A DNA stretch of 64,000 bases from Bettongia penicillata ogilbyi (lineage: Eukaryota; Chordata; Mammalia; Diprotodontia; Potoroidae): assembly GCA_023548195.1 (NCBI GenBank), contig JAJHZJ010000399.1, forward strand, positions 7,507,100 through 7,571,099. Direction: 5' to 3'. The translations under genes were made by a program, and so were the position numbers. This document shows, in pieces, positions 46,909 to 59,639 of this stretch (position 1 is its first letter; every line of letters begins with the position of its first letter). The notes beneath the pieces are model-generated. The model saw only the letters and a program-made list of their open reading frames with translations, had not been told where the DNA came from and made no database searches.

Positions 46909-47280
46909 CTTAGGGGACTGGGGAAAAGACAAATTTCCTAGAGAGAAAAAAGTAAACAGCCAGCAGATTCAAGTTCAGAATAAATGGACAAGGAAAAATG
47001 GGTTAATGCTCTATTGAGAGCAAGGGAAGATTTTTGAAGCATAGATGTTATTCCAACTAATGAACTATACAGAGTGAACCTAGGAAAGGGACTTTATACT
47101 AGACCAAATAGAGAAATAAAAACTTCCCATGCAGACCCTCCTGAACCCTTGTATCCAAGTTTGTCACATTGTACTGGGAGAATAGGAAATTGTCTAAATT
47201 CCAGTTCAGATTAAAGAAATATACAGACAGGGTTACAGATCCATATCAATTTGAGCATATGTTGGAAACCTGGATCAAAT

Positions 47281-47470
47281 AATGTAACTAGGCATTAATA
47301 GATACTGAGGCAGAGGTCTCCCTTATATATGAAAACCTTGATAAGCTTAAATATGAGCACCTATCACCATCACAGGAATGGGAGGGGCTGAAATATCGGC
47401 CAGACATTCAACTTAATGATGAAAATTGGACAATTACCTAAGAAAGAATATGCCATGATAATTGGACCCA
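47281..47470 (+). pseudogene. ERV protease remnant (copy 3)
   Basis: ALIDTEAEVSLIY: the active-site triad Asp-Thr-Gly is changed to Asp-Thr-Glu at 47301-47309. A stop follows and the frame is lost before the pol start. Confidence 0.65.
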
Positions 47471-48468
47471 TTCCTGAACATATCGTTGGACTAGATATAT
47501 TGAGAGGCATGACTTTAAATTCACCTGAAGAGAGATACCAATTAGCAGTAAGGAAAATAGGAATTAATACAGTTTTAGTGGGTAAAAAAATGGACCAAAT
47601 CACTTTACCTAAACCTGCTGAAGTGATTACTTTAAAGCAGTGTTGCATGACAGGTGGGCAAGATGAGATTAACAGTACAATAAAGGAATATGTCAAGGCA
47701 GGAGTGTTAGTCCCTATAAACACTCAATGGAATAATTCTGTTTGGCCAGTATGAAAGTGATGGGACATGGAGGATGATAGTGGATTATAAAAAATTGAAT
47801 AAGATCACTCCTCCCTTGTATGCTGGTGTTCCAGATACCATTACCTTAATAGGTACCTTAATAGATCCAGAAATATGATGAGACCTGGTTCCCAGTTATT
47901 GATTTAGCCAATGCTTTCTTTATTAATCCAACAGGCTCAAAAAATGGGACTAACTTGCTTTCACTTGGCAGGGCTGAAAATATATTTTTGCACACTTGCC
48001 ATAAGGATATCTCCATAGCTCCAATTTTTGTCATAGGATTGTGGCTGAACATTTGGATGAATTAGAGCTACTTGTTGTACAGATTACCTACTACACAGAT
48101 GATATTATGATACAGGAAAACACTGTAGAAGAAGTGCAGAAGAGTCTGACACTTTTAATTATGCATATAAAAAGTAAAGGGTCAGAGATTAAACCTGCAA
48201 TGATTCAAGGATCAACTCAAACTGTAAAATATTTCAGTATAGAAAGGAATCAGGGGCTGTGAGAGATTCTTCCACAAGCCTGACAAAAGATTCAGGATTT
48301 TCATACCCTACCAATAAGAAAGAGACCCAAAAGTTTATGGGATTATTTGGATACCGGCAAAATCACATACCACATCTAGGACAAATTTTGAAATTCTTAT
48401 ACAGAATTAGTGGGAAAAATATGAACTTGATTGGGAACTTAAGTAGAATAAACTTTTTAAAGAAGTAA
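47416..48468 (+). pseudogene. ERV reverse transcriptase remnant (copy 3)
   Basis: Three open pieces. 47416-47754 covers the protease end and the start of the polymerase fingers (ITLKQCCMTGGQDE, INTQWNNSVWPV). 48041-48262 holds the palm, with the catalytic YTDD intact at 48092-48103. 48259-48468 covers the thumb (KKETQKFMGLFGYRQNHIPH). Stops and frameshifts separate them, so no enzyme can be made although the catalytic aspartates remain. Confidence 0.75.
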
Positions 48469-48479
48469 AGGCTGCTATA

Positions 48480-49400
48480 CAGTTGGACCTAGAGTTATGC
48501 ACTGTGCAATGTGGGCCTGTGGAATTACAAGTAACAGTACAGGATAAATATGCAAACTGGAGTTGATGGCAAAAACAACGAAGTCAAAATGTACCATTAG
48601 GATTTTGGTCTAAGAAACACCCTTTATCTGGAGCTCAATATACCCCTTTTGAAAAGCAGTTGTTAGCTGGATATCGGGATTTGGTAGAGACTGAACAGCT
48701 GAATTTAGGCCATGAGGTAATATTAAGGCCCAGAATCCCAATTACGACCTGTGTACTGCAGCTTCTCAAAGAATTGGACGTGCATGGGAAGCTGGCATAA
48801 TTAAATTGAAATGGTATATTCAAAAGAGATCTAAAACAGGCAAAAGTGCAGTTTCTGCTTTATATAAATCCATAGCAAACACAGATATGGAGGTAAATGA
48901 TACACCCTCCTCAACCAAAACAAGAATTGTTATAGTCCTTGGTAAAATTGAATGAGGGATATGATGAAGAACTGAAGAACAAAAGATACATGCAGGGTTT
49001 ACTGATGGGACAGCAAAATATTTGGGCCACAAAAGACATTGGAAAGTGTTAATCTATTACCTATGCACTAGGCAGATTTTGGAAAGTACTAGGATAAGTG
49101 GAAGTAGTCAATAAGCTGAACTTATGGTAGTACACCACACTATCAAAACAGAACAAGGAGGACTGTCATATATTCACTGATTCGGAGGTGGTACCTAATG
49201 GGTTAGCTACATGGATGCCCATGTGGAAAAATCAAAATTGGGGAACACATGGCAAACAAATCTGGGGCAAAAAGTTATGGTAAAATAAAATGAGAACTTT
49301 CCTGGCTTCACATATTGTTCTTTTTAGAGAACATTTCTCACATTTGGTGGGCATGACTACCAATTTGAATTCTCTATATAGTGATCTTAGAGTCGCCCAC
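48480..49400 (+). pseudogene. ERV connection and RNase H remnant (copy 3)
   Basis: TPFEKQLLAGYRDLVE near 48640 is the connection domain. FTDGTAKY at 48998-49021 is the RNase H start with its first catalytic Asp. Further RNase H text is readable to about 49400 with stops. Antisense ORFs at 48635-48823 and 48820-49032 are shadows. Confidence 0.65.
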
Positions 49401-49410
49401 AAGTAAATTT

Positions 49411-51620
49411 ACTAGAATATTTATGTAAAAACAACTAGAAGACATATAAAAATGCTTACTGGCTAATTATGTTATTAGATCAATGGAATTCATTTAGAAG
49501 ACTTTTTCTCCCAAAGAGTAGTATTACACTTTAGAGTAAAAAATGATTTTGTCAAAAATCTACAAAAGGACATAATTTTATATTTCTAAAGAGTTTTCAA
49601 ATATATTTATACCAGTCTTTTTACAATTAAATCATTATCTTGAGGGAATCAAAGAGTTCATTCTTCTAATAGAACTTCTAGTAGAGTGACTATCATAGTT
49701 AAATTAGGCACTTTGCCATCATTATAGCCTTAGGTCACCAAAAACCCTAGAAGCACACTACCTTTTCCAAGATCACTCAGCTATAAAATTTTCTGATCCA
49801 TGAATTTCCCAACTTTGTCTTAATGACAAGTAGTAAAATAGAGTCTGACTTGATATAATTGCCTCACTTAAAATAAAACAGAATCAATTCAACTACACCT
49901 GGATTTATGTTCCCAAATTGTATCACAGAATTCTTAAGCAATTTAAGTAGTGTAAATTATTTACCATTATTTATATAAGACCCCTTTATCTCAAGCACTT
50001 CATAATACAAGGTCTACAATTTTTTTTTCCAGCTAATCCACTATCAAAAAGTTAAATTGACAATTCCTCCTTTTAGGCACTAATGATTATCCAAAGAAGG
50101 GGCCATCCTTAATACCACATTTATGATTCAGTTCCAGGACATATTTTTAGCTAATCAAATCTGAGTTTTATAACTACTGATGTTAACATGTAAAATCTCA
50201 AATTTTCTGTCAGAGTTTCAAGATTGAAAACTCATTTTAATCGATTAATTCAGACTACCTAATGAAGCTGACCATCATTGGTCACCATAATCTTGTTGGC
50301 AATCTCATGTTCCTGTTCTTTACTTTGGATACCAGGAGCCTCTAGCTGCATATCATAAAGAATAGATAAAGTTTTCTCTATCATTCTCTATATTCCAGAT
50401 GTATCCCAGACTATCTTCATTCCACTGAACTTACCTTTTCTAATTTTAGCACATATTTTTGTTGAACAAAACCAATGACTTGCTACAAAATGTTTTACTT
50501 CCTTAATCTGCATAATTAATTTCCACTCAGGTGATTTTTTTTAACTGATTTACCTTTGACAACTAACCTCTATTGAATTTTCATCTAATTACAATTCAGG
50601 TCTTTTCTAGGAGACTGAAATACCTCAAATCTGCCACATTCTCTCAAAAGGGATTGGAAACCTGCACTGTCTGTTCCAGTATGTTAGACAAATTCATTAA
50701 AATGTCCTTAGTAATTATAAAAACTTTTGGTTTATACTTCTGTTGAAGCACAGGAGTAAGTGTTCTGAGTTCTTTAAGCCCTAGTTAGCAGCTTGTTCAA
50801 TTAAAAATTAAGGTCTGCTCTGTAATTCACAAGCATTTTTTTCCAAATTAAAGTATGCTTACCCTCTGTTCTTTACTGTTTAATATTATGTAATTTTCAA
50901 GTCAATAGAGTTACATTTTTTAAAATGTTTGACTTTTCTTATACAAAATGTTTCCAGTATAGTAACACACATCTTAAATATTTGTTGCTGACCTTCTGAA
51001 TTGATGGTATTTAAGGCTAAATATTTGAGAATAGTATAGAAATAGATAATAACAGAGAAACCTTGATATACCTTTTGTCCTTTAGGACAAAAACCTACTT
51101 TCTCAGTTTTAAACACATTGCCCTGATGCCAGATATTAGGTGGTCAGCTCTAGGGATACCCACAGATTTGCAAAGGAGATCCTGTCCCTATAATTTGCAG
51201 AGGGATTTAGGTTTAAGGAAAAAAAAGTCAAAAAAAGGAGACTCATGGAAGCCATGATTAGAAAGAGACTGAGGCTACCCTGAAGCCTCCCCCACCACAC
51301 CACCAGTGAAATTTAAAATTTAGAGACTTTGGCATCTAGAGAATATTTCTCCAACCTTAAGGCTAACATGGCATTATGCAGATAACTGAGGTTAAGACCT
51401 CAGGTTCTTGGAGTCTGAAAGAAAAAACTATCTTCAAGGTCCTCAACCCTTACTCCTCCCCCTTTATGCATTACTGCATAAGCTGGCCTGATACACTGCC
51501 TTTGTCAGGGCCCATGAAATGGTGAGTCACAGAGCCTAGATAATCTAGGCTGAGATTTCCTGAACTGAGTTGACAGCCTAATATTGCTAACAATAACTTA
51601 GTCATTCACAGTTGTTCTAA
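49411..51620. other. Intergenic DNA, nothing firm
   Basis: AT-rich, no gene supported. The ORFs 50886-51116 (minus) and 51063-51257 (plus) have no recognised motif. Confidence 0.45.
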
Positions 51621-51649
51621 CAATATCCTGGTTAATGTATACAATGTTC

Positions 51650-51745
51650 TCTTGGTTCTGTTTCGCTCTTCATTATTTCATGCAACACTTTCTATGCTTC
51701 TTTTCTAAAAATCAACTTGTTCATTATTCCTTAAAGCACATGCAT
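51650..51745 (-). repeat. Old LINE-type fragment
   Basis: TTGGTTCTGTTTCGCTCTTC then CTTGTTCATTATTCCTTAAA resembles the minus-strand L1 ORF2 C-terminal segment at 8710-8800, strongly decayed. Confidence 0.35.
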
Positions 51746-51879
51746 CACAAGTCCTCAAAGACACACCTCTAGCGTGAGGGCTTATTGAGCCCTTTGCAGG
51801 GCTATTCATTTATCTTTGGTGTCCACCAGTTGCCCAATTTTCACCTGTTATTCCAAGAACTTGTAACTGTGTAGTGGGC

Positions 51880-52262
51880 ACACTCCGGTAAAACTGACTT
51901 GATAGAAGGGCTAAACCAGGTTGAGGGTAACTGACCTGAAACCCATCAATGAGTTACATTTAAAGACTTCCCTAGTAGAATGGGCAGATGAGAACAATTT
52001 GTTCTGAAGGCCATCAAGGCAGCTGAAGCAAATATTGTAATCACACATCAAAGATGCCAAGGTCATCCACTGCATCATGGGTCATTGCTAGTATTCTTGA
52101 CTTTTGTCCTGCTGCTAGACTTCGCTGACTTTGGAAGGGAGAGTGATGCTGATAATTTTATGCAACTCTGTCTCACTTAAATTCAATTCACACACAACTC
52201 AAGATATCACCCCATGATGTCATTGCTCCTCTTCAAAAATGAACAACAATCTTCTTTTTAAA
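51880..52262 (+). mobile_element. RTE-type LINE/SINE 3' end
   Basis: GGGCAGATGAGAACAATTTG, GATGCCAAGGTCATCCACTG, CTCTGTCTCACTTAAATTCA and TGATGTCATTGCTCCTCTTC occur in the order of the marsupial RTE 3' region, whose end is also used by the SINE at 55919. It ends AAAATGAACAACAATC without a long poly-A, as is usual for RTE. Confidence 0.65.
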
Positions 52263-52269
52263 CATAGCC

Positions 52270-53495
52270 TTTGATTCCAGTAAAGTCCCCAATTTGAATC
52301 CACATTGTGACACGGAGTAACTCCTGGATGTTCTTGAAGGCTATTCCAAAGAAGTACAAGTTCTCATAGATGCTACCAAGCTGAAAGACTTTAAATATTG
52401 ACCAGGCAACTCTTCTCAAGGGATCCTATTAGCTAAGATCAAAGTTGTCCATAACTTTATTTGGTCACTAGATAATGAATACAATGACCACATCAACTCT
52501 TATAGGCAACATACTAAATTTCAGAGGGCTTATTATCTATGCTAAGAAAAGAAGTGCCTACCCCAGTAAAATGGCATTTTGGAAGCAGTGATAGGAATCT
52601 GGAGCCAGTTCCCTCCCAGCTTATCCCCTTACACTTCGTTCTGAATAGATCCTGCTGCAGATGTCAGTTATTGCTGGTTACTCCACGTGAAGTCAAGAAT
52701 TTTATAAAGTGTTTCTTGGACATAGCTAATGCTGGCATTTGTTTTGCTGCTTTATACCTACTTGTAATGAGAAAGAATTTTGAAAGACTAAAAGAATTGA
52801 TAAAAATCCATTGACAAAAATGAATTTTAAAAGATAAGAAATATTTAAAGCTAGCTTTTCAATGTTACTTAGCAAGACTTTCCTTATCTAATCAGAGAAT
52901 GGATGGTTTCATATAAATAATGCATACATGTAATATTTATGTACATGTACATGTGTATATGTATTTATACATATATGCAATTACATACATATGCATATTT
53001 CTGTATGTATATATGATTTTATGTCTTGTGTTTCATCCTCTTTTTTGTTGCTTATGACGATTTAGCTGTTCAAAAGATGCCAATCACCCTTAGAAAACTG
53101 AGAAGATGCATCATCTTTCCTATAAACAAAACTAAATAAAGGATTATGCTATTCTTAAATAGTGCATTCCAACAATTTTACAGCTGTTCCTTTGTTGTAA
53201 TCATGTTCTCTTAGCAGTTATAGTGATTGCCATGAACAGATGTTACATGCTACCAAAATAACATTTCTCTCCACGGAATACATACACACACATATGTGTG
53301 TGTGTATGTATGTGTATATATATATATATATATGTATACATATATATAAATCATAGAAGCAGAATTTGCTTTAATATGATTTAATGTGTAATTTAATCTG
53401 ATACCTTTAGCTTGCAGAAAAAATTATAGCCTATCTTTAAAAAAAGAGAGATTCCTCTTGATTGATATCGGTCTTGATTGAGGTCTGTACTTTAA
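52270..53495. other. Intergenic DNA with AT-rich microsatellites
   Basis: No gene supported; the 91-codon ORF 52539-52814 has no recognised motif. 52920-53020 is a TACATG/TATA-rich tract. 53284-53350 alternates CA, TG and TA and is partly self-complementary. Confidence 0.5.
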
Positions 53496-53514
53496 TACCC
53501 CAGGTCTTTGTCAT

Positions 53515-53705
53515 TTGATTTTTAAAATAATCCTGTGATGTAAGCCCTCTTCTTATTCCCATTTTATGGATGGGAGAACTAAAAATAGATAGATACAGAA
53601 AGGAAGGAGAAAGCATGTGTTATATGCTTACTGTGTGCCTGGCACTGTACTCTGAACCTTACCAATATTATCTCATTTGATCTTCAACAGTCCTGGTGAT
53701 GGTAT
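53515..53705. repeat. MIR-like fragments (two)
   Basis: 53515-53582 (AATAATCCTGTGATG, CCCATTTTATGGATG) and 53615-53705 (CTGTGTGCCTGGCACTGTAC, TTATCTCATTTGATCTTCA) are both plus-oriented MIR core-type sequences, out of order and interrupted by an A-rich insert. Confidence 0.6.
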
Positions 53706-53719
53706 CCTAATAGTCCCAC

Positions 53720-54306
53720 TGTACTTACCTAGCTCCCTCCTCCATAAATGTCCTAACTTCTTCATGTATGCCTTGCTTCTCATTAGAATAGGTGTGTCCC
53801 TGAACTCTTAGTTCTCATAGAAATAGTAGGCATGTCCATGTGATTGGAACCCAGCCAGTAGCTCTACCTAACTACTTCCCCCAGACCCATTTTCACATAT
53901 TGGAACAGGTGTGTTCTTGTATTCAATCACAATCACATCATTCATCTAGCCCAAGACAGGACCACAATACCTATCTGTCTTGACAGATAGGACTATAATA
54001 GCTAGCCAACTGGAGAGCAACATGACAAGAATGTGTAACCACTAAACCATAGATGGGACCCTTCCTCCATTACCTAATCCCTTAATAAACCCCTCCTCCC
54101 TTTTTAATAATGATCATATTCCTATATTATATGTAAACTTATGTCATGTAATTTGCATCTTTATCCTATGAAAATCCATCTTGCTTTCTCCAAAGCTGTT
54201 GGTTCCTCTTGGAGATTAGCCCACTTCATGAGAGGTGTCAATTTCAACAAATGTTTAAAACTGGATTAAAGGTGGTCTGACTCTGAATTCTGTGAGATGG
54301 TCCCAC
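53720..54306 (+). repeat. Possible LTR of another retrovirus
   Basis: Contains AATAAACCCCTCC near 54080 as a possible polyadenylation signal, then CTTGCTTTCTCCAAAGCTGT and a CCTCACA end at about 54309, followed by TTTTTGGTGCCCCGGAGT in primer-binding-site position. No second LTR or target duplication was found, so this is tentative. Confidence 0.35.
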
Positions 54307-54309
54307 CTC

Positions 54310-54874
54310 ACAGTTTTTGGTGCCCCGGAGTTGAAATATCAACAGTTATTGGCATTTTGGGGTGACCTTGAGTCTCTGACTCTGATCTCCCTCTCCACAT
54401 GGAGCATAGTCTCTGAATTGGACCCCTTGAAAGCTAAAGTTAAGCCTGTCTTTTTCCTTTTTCACAACCAGGAGATTCCTCAAGGACCTGGAAAGGCTTG
54501 CCTGGATTGTTTGGGCCTAATGCTTAAGGCCATTGCAGCTGGCAAAATTCCCTCTAGACAAAGGACTCTAAGTTTGGGAATTTTGGAATTCCTTTTCCTC
54601 TTCATTCTTCAGTGAGAAACCAGTGAAAATATGAACCTGGCTATAGAGGGGATTTCCTTAGGCTTACTGACATTCAGTAGTACCACCCCATGGTACTACT
54701 AAACTGTAATAGCACCTGTTCTCTGTATAATGTGGATGACCAAGAAAAGTTACCACTGTTTGTGCTTTCAGTTTGTATTTGTCTGCTTTGTATCTATGTA
54801 AAAATCTCTGAGTCTGCCACCTTGTAAGATTGAAAATGCAGCCAGTCAGAAAAGAAAAAAAAAGTGTACCTGCG

Positions 54875-54953
<79 letters not shown>

Positions 54954-55830
54954 CCTTCCTTAAACTCTGGCTAAGTTCTGAAAATGGGAAAGGTATGTAA
55001 AAAAGATGAAGGAGAAACTTCTCCCCTGAGATCTAAGAGAAAAAGGGATCATTTCACTGATCTAAGAAAGGCAGATTTCAAAGCTGCATTTTGGAATGGG
55101 AAAGAGAACTGTGTAATTAATATCTTTTGGAATATAGCCTAGGTAACTGAATCTGATTGGAAAGATAAATTGGGAAAATGCATAAATCTAAAAAAGGACA
55201 CTCAAAGACAAGACTTTGATTTTTCCAGTATGGTGAAGAGGGGACCAGGCACCACTGGATCTTTTCCAGAGTCTCAGTCACCTTGACTGGCAGGAGCAAA
55301 GTTCTCTCTTTCAAAGTTTTGAAGGAGTGGACACAGAGGTGAATTTTATTTGAGCAAAAGCCCCCAAACCCACTAGGATTCTTCTTCCATGGGTCCTACC
55401 TCTGATGAGCCAAGAGTTTCAGTGCCTTCTCCCTGTCATTCTGGCTCTGATTAAGCTGAGGATACAGTGAAAGGTTAAAAAACAGAATATGACCAAGCTA
55501 AGACTGCAGTGGAAAAGTTAGAAGAATCATAAGGAATTTGAATTACTCTCCTCCACCTGGCAAAAGAAATGAAGCGGAGGCACAGAAGCTACTGTGGAGA
55601 CCCCTCTGGCAACAGCCCTGAAGTACCCTGCCCAGGCAAGCAGATGAACCTCTCCTTTCAATCCCCCAAGTTCAATTCACCAGAACTGGAGCTTGTGCTC
55701 CAAGTTTCCCAAAGTCAAACAACCCTATCTGGAATTTTGTAGATTGCTCAGCAACCCTCCTCCTTGTTCACCAAATCCTCCTCCTCAATGGCCCCTGGAA
55801 CTTAAATAGAGATGCTGGAATCTACAACCT
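54310..55830 (+). other. Possible ERV leader and gag remnant
   Basis: Follows the possible LTR. An ATGGGAAAG at 54984 opens 52 codons (Met-Gly start, basic KRKRDH stretch), as a retroviral matrix might. Around 55660-55800 the reading is proline- and serine-rich (for example CCTCCTCCTTGTTCACC). No capsid or zinc-knuckle motif was recognised. The 107-codon ORF 54292-54615 has no domain. Other origins are possible. Confidence 0.25.
54878..54950. repeat. (TC)n microsatellite, about 36 units
   Basis: Uninterrupted TC repeat over roughly 72 bases. The longest pure simple repeat in the window and probably length-variable. Confidence 0.95.
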
Positions 55831-55918
55831 GCCGACACTCCCTGATCATTAGTCCCTCCCACACAAAGAGCAGTGCCCTCTTTTTCCTTCCTTCCCAAGT
55901 CGACCACCCCCAGAATCA

Positions 55919-56222
55919 GGGCAGCTAGGTGGTGCAGTAGATAGAGCACCAGTGCAGGAGTCAGGAGGACTTGAGTTCAAATCTCACCTCAAGACACTTG
56001 ACAGTCACTAGCTGGGTGACCTTGGGCAAGTCACTTAACCTCAATTGCCTCATCCTGGCTCATCTCCAGTCATCCTGATGAATATCTGCTCACTGGATTC
56101 AGATGACTCTGGAGAAGAAGTGAGGCTGGTGACCTGCACAGCCCTCCCTCACTCAAAACAAAGTCAAGTGCAAGTCATGTCATTATTTCTCTGATGGCAT
56201 GGTCTTCTTTGGCAAGGGAGGA

Positions 56223-56258
<36 letters not shown>
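55919..56258 (+). mobile_element. tRNA-derived SINE with RTE-type 3' end
   Basis: tRNA-like head GGGCAGCTAGGTGGTGCAG with B box GAGTTCAAATC at 55973-55983. A MIR-like middle follows (GGGTGACCTTGGGCAAGTCA), then an RTE-related tail (CCTCCCTCACTCAAAACAAA, GTCATTATTTCTCTGATGGC) ending in a CA repeat (56226-56258). The tail shared with RTE explains how such a SINE is copied by RTE reverse transcriptase. Well preserved, so fairly young. Confidence 0.85.
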
Positions 56259-56259
<1 letters not shown>

Positions 56260-58775
56260 AGAAGTAGGCTTTACAACTGTGGGGAGAGGGGAAAATGGGA
56301 GGGGAAAACAAGGTCAGAAGCTAGCCAGCCAGCCAACCACAATCTTCTATCAATTTTTATATATGATGATTTGGAAAGACAATTAATATCATCTGAAGTT
56401 TACAGTTAGTGTTATTATTGTATTGCTAAATTGTAGTAAAATTTTCTTATATTTTAAAGTTTGAGTGAACATTGTGAGCCAAAAATTATGTTAAAATGTT
56501 TGGGAGGCCAGACCCCTTTATTCCACCCTCCTATTTGAATTCATGTTGTCTATCAGTTTCTACCACAAATACAAGAGTATTTTTGATACTCAATACCTTA
56601 GTTGGTATAATATGCCTATTAAGCATATCATATATGTCACTTTCTACACATTCTATGAAGGAGAGAAGAAAAGAGGGTCAGAAATTGGAGAAGGATCAGG
56701 CTGCCACGTGAAAAAGGAATCACAAATAGCAATTATAAAAGGGAACGTTTCCATCTTTTCCTCTTATATCACACTACCTAACTTCTTAGGAAATCATAAG
56801 AGAGGTTAGATAACCAAATGGTAGCTATGTCCACTCACCTTTTCAGGCTGTATTGTGAGAAATTCTTGTTTATGAAGTCCTTAGCATTGGATCTTGTCCG
56901 TATTATACATCTAGAACTATATACGTACTGGCTTGTATGATCTGTGACCATTATAAAATATCTTAAATGTTTCCTTACATCACAAAAATTGAGAATTGTT
57001 TAACTTTCTAGGTGAAAACTCCCAAGGATTTATGGCTGGGGGAAAAGGGACTACACTCTGTCAGTATCTAACATCATTCCTTAGAAATTTTCTGCCTGGA
57101 ATAAAAAGCAGACTTCTACCCAAAAAATTTAGTGTAAGAAAGTTTAGAGGCAATGATTTATAATACTTAGCATACTTTAATCTAACCTAATAATAACAGG
57201 TGTGAGTTCAAACTGTATATGTGTTTCCTAATTTTGTTAATGCGAAATTAGATACACATCTACACTGTGAAACTTTGTAACACCAACATAATTAGGAAAA
57301 TAAGTACTCCTGAATTTAGATACTGTTAGTTTGTGAATTCAGCTGTTGCAGAGTTGTCTAAAAGCTGCTCACCATTTTTGTTAGGTGTATTTCATTTCTT
57401 TGGGCTTGTAATAAAGAAAAAATGCTTTGTTGTTTTATCTGATAAAATATTTGATGTGATTATAAATTTCTTTTAGCTCTGCTGGTGATCTTGTGCCTAA
57501 ACCTGAGGTTGAAGACCTTGTCTTTACATCTAGATACTATGAAAAAGTTTATAAATCATCTTATATTAAGGAAGTAAATGCCACTTAAATTTGTTCAGCT
57601 CTATTAAGGCCACAAGATAGGATGAATAATTAGATGATCATTTGTTAGTCTGCAAATAACTGTCAGTTTCTTCTGAGAGATTCTGTTTGAGTAAACTTTC
57701 TTATTCATTGACTATATGAAATTACAGACTATAATTATTACATTGATTGTTTTTATACCAGGAACAGATTAAACTAGAAAAGTAGAATAAGTCACAGAAA
57801 AGAATTTTGTGTAATTTTTGGAAGACTTTTTCACTTGCAAGCAGCTGTTTATATCCAGCCCTAAGCATGATTAGTTTCACTTGCTATCTGAAATAAAATC
57901 TTATGAGATTATAATTGATATTATTTTGAGTCAGAATCCAGGTATAGTAATCCAGAAATGATCCAATGATTCATAATACTTGCAACCCTGTGGGGATGAC
58001 ACTTGAGAACTGCAAGTGACATTCTGTCAAGGGAAAGCTGGGAAAAGGGAATTGTGGCATGGGTTGAGACTGGACTCTTTGGACTTCATTTCCCCAGTGT
58101 GACATTTTCTCTTGAATGCAAAATTTTCCCACCTAGTTGACTCTAAGTCAATGATGTTCTCTCAATACAATTAGCTACCTATATAACTCAAGATGAAGTC
58201 AGTGAAACATTTTCTCCCTATTACAGCTATGTCCCTCTTTCCTTTTACAGCAAATTTTTATAATCGTGGCAGGTGATCACTAAAAGATATAAATACAATA
58301 TTAAATCTTTATCACATAGACTAAAGTAGCAGCACATCTAAGATCCTATAACATTGCAGGTATGTGAGGTTTTAGCCATTCAACCCGAAATTATAGTCCT
58401 TCTATATACAAAGCAACTAAGAAGATGAGTACATGAGTTTGTCTTCTGCCCCTTACTGTGTGTGTGTGTATGTGTGTGTGTGTGTGTTTGTAAAATAGGG
58501 TCCTTGAAATATCTCAGGGTGCTGTAGGAATATTTAAGCAATGTTACAGCAGTTGGCAGCAACAAAGTATAAATGCCTTACTTGTTGAGGTTTTGGTGCA
58601 ATCTTAAAGGAGAATGACTTATGGTCTACTTTGTCTACCTCACAGAGACATCTAATTTTACTTAGATGTATAATTTATTGTAGAATTGACACTTGTACAT
58701 AGAGCATGCTCTAAAATATAATCAAGTTTCACAAGATTTTAAAGACCTTATTTACACATGCCAATTAAGAAATCA
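56260..58775. other. Intergenic DNA, low-copy
   Basis: The longest stretch without a recognised repeat. No gene supported: the overlapping ORFs at 56496-56809 have no domain. A TG microsatellite lies at 58456-58488. Confidence 0.5.
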
Positions 58776-58779
58776 TTGT

Positions 58780-59635
58780 TAATATTGGAGAGAATAGTTT
58801 TATTTGAATGATGGCATTGGATGGCAGAAAATAGGCAACTGAGAAAAAAGTAAGAGAAAAGAAAGTGGAGAGACACCTATTGCAGAAGGCCATACATAAA
58901 ACGAAAGTGACATATGGGATGATAGCTGGCAAGCACAGCTGTGTCAAGTGAAGGATTTTGTTGGAGGTGGAAAACAGTAATTAGTGCAAAGGATTTCCAG
59001 ACATGGGGGACAGACAGAGAAAATACCCAGAGGCAAGAAATAAAGTGACTTGTTTGTGGAATAGTCGGGAGGCCAATGGCACCGGATTGAAAAATATGTG
59101 TTGGGAAGAAAATTATAAGAAGACTGGAAAGGAATGAGAGGACAGTCTATAAAAGGCTTTGAAGGCCAGGGTGTTTTTCATTTGGTCCTAGAAGAGGTAG
59201 GAATCCTTTAGAGTCCGTTGAGTAAGGAGGTGATATAATTGGAATTGTGCTTTCAGAAAACAATTTTAGTGTTTTAATGTAGGATAAATTGGAGTGGGGA
59301 GAGATTTGAGACTGATAGAACTACCAGTAAGTAGGCTGTTGCCATAATCCAAACATTAAATTATAAGTGTCCAAACTTGAGTTGTGGCTGTGTCCAAAGG
59401 AGATAAGAGGACAGATTAAGAAATGATGCAAAGGTGAAATCCACAGGCCTTTGCAACAGATTGGATATGGGAGGTATTGTGAGAATAGTGAGATAGTGAG
59501 AAATACAGGATGAAGGTCTGAAGGACTTGGAAAATAGTTATTGGGTAATAAAAGGTAAAAAATTGGTAGAAGCAGAGATCTTCTTGAGTTTTTCCCACAA
59601 ATCCTTCAAACAAGCTATAAAAATGACTCTAAACA
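58780..59635 (-). mobile_element. L2 LINE fragment, 3' side
   Basis: Shares blocks in the same order with 31370-31720 (GAGTGGGGAGAGATTTGAG-type, GCAAAGGTGAAAT, CAACAGATTGGATATGGGAG). The orientation is therefore that of the L2 at 30540. No reverse transcriptase motif is included. Confidence 0.6.
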
Positions 59636-59639
59636 AATT

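Larger units (their letters stand above)
45365..49410 (+). mobile_element. Endogenous retrovirus, 5' LTR to RNase H (copy 3)
   Basis: Plus-strand provirus remnant, the longest of the family here: LTR 45365-45777, leader, gag-like ORF 46324-46908, protease about 47280-47470, reverse transcriptase about 47470-48470, RNase H about 48480-49400. It then loses similarity; integrase, env and a 3' LTR are absent. Frames are broken at several places in pol. By eye it is roughly three-quarters identical to copy 2, so the two are old and probably independent insertions. Confidence 0.82.
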
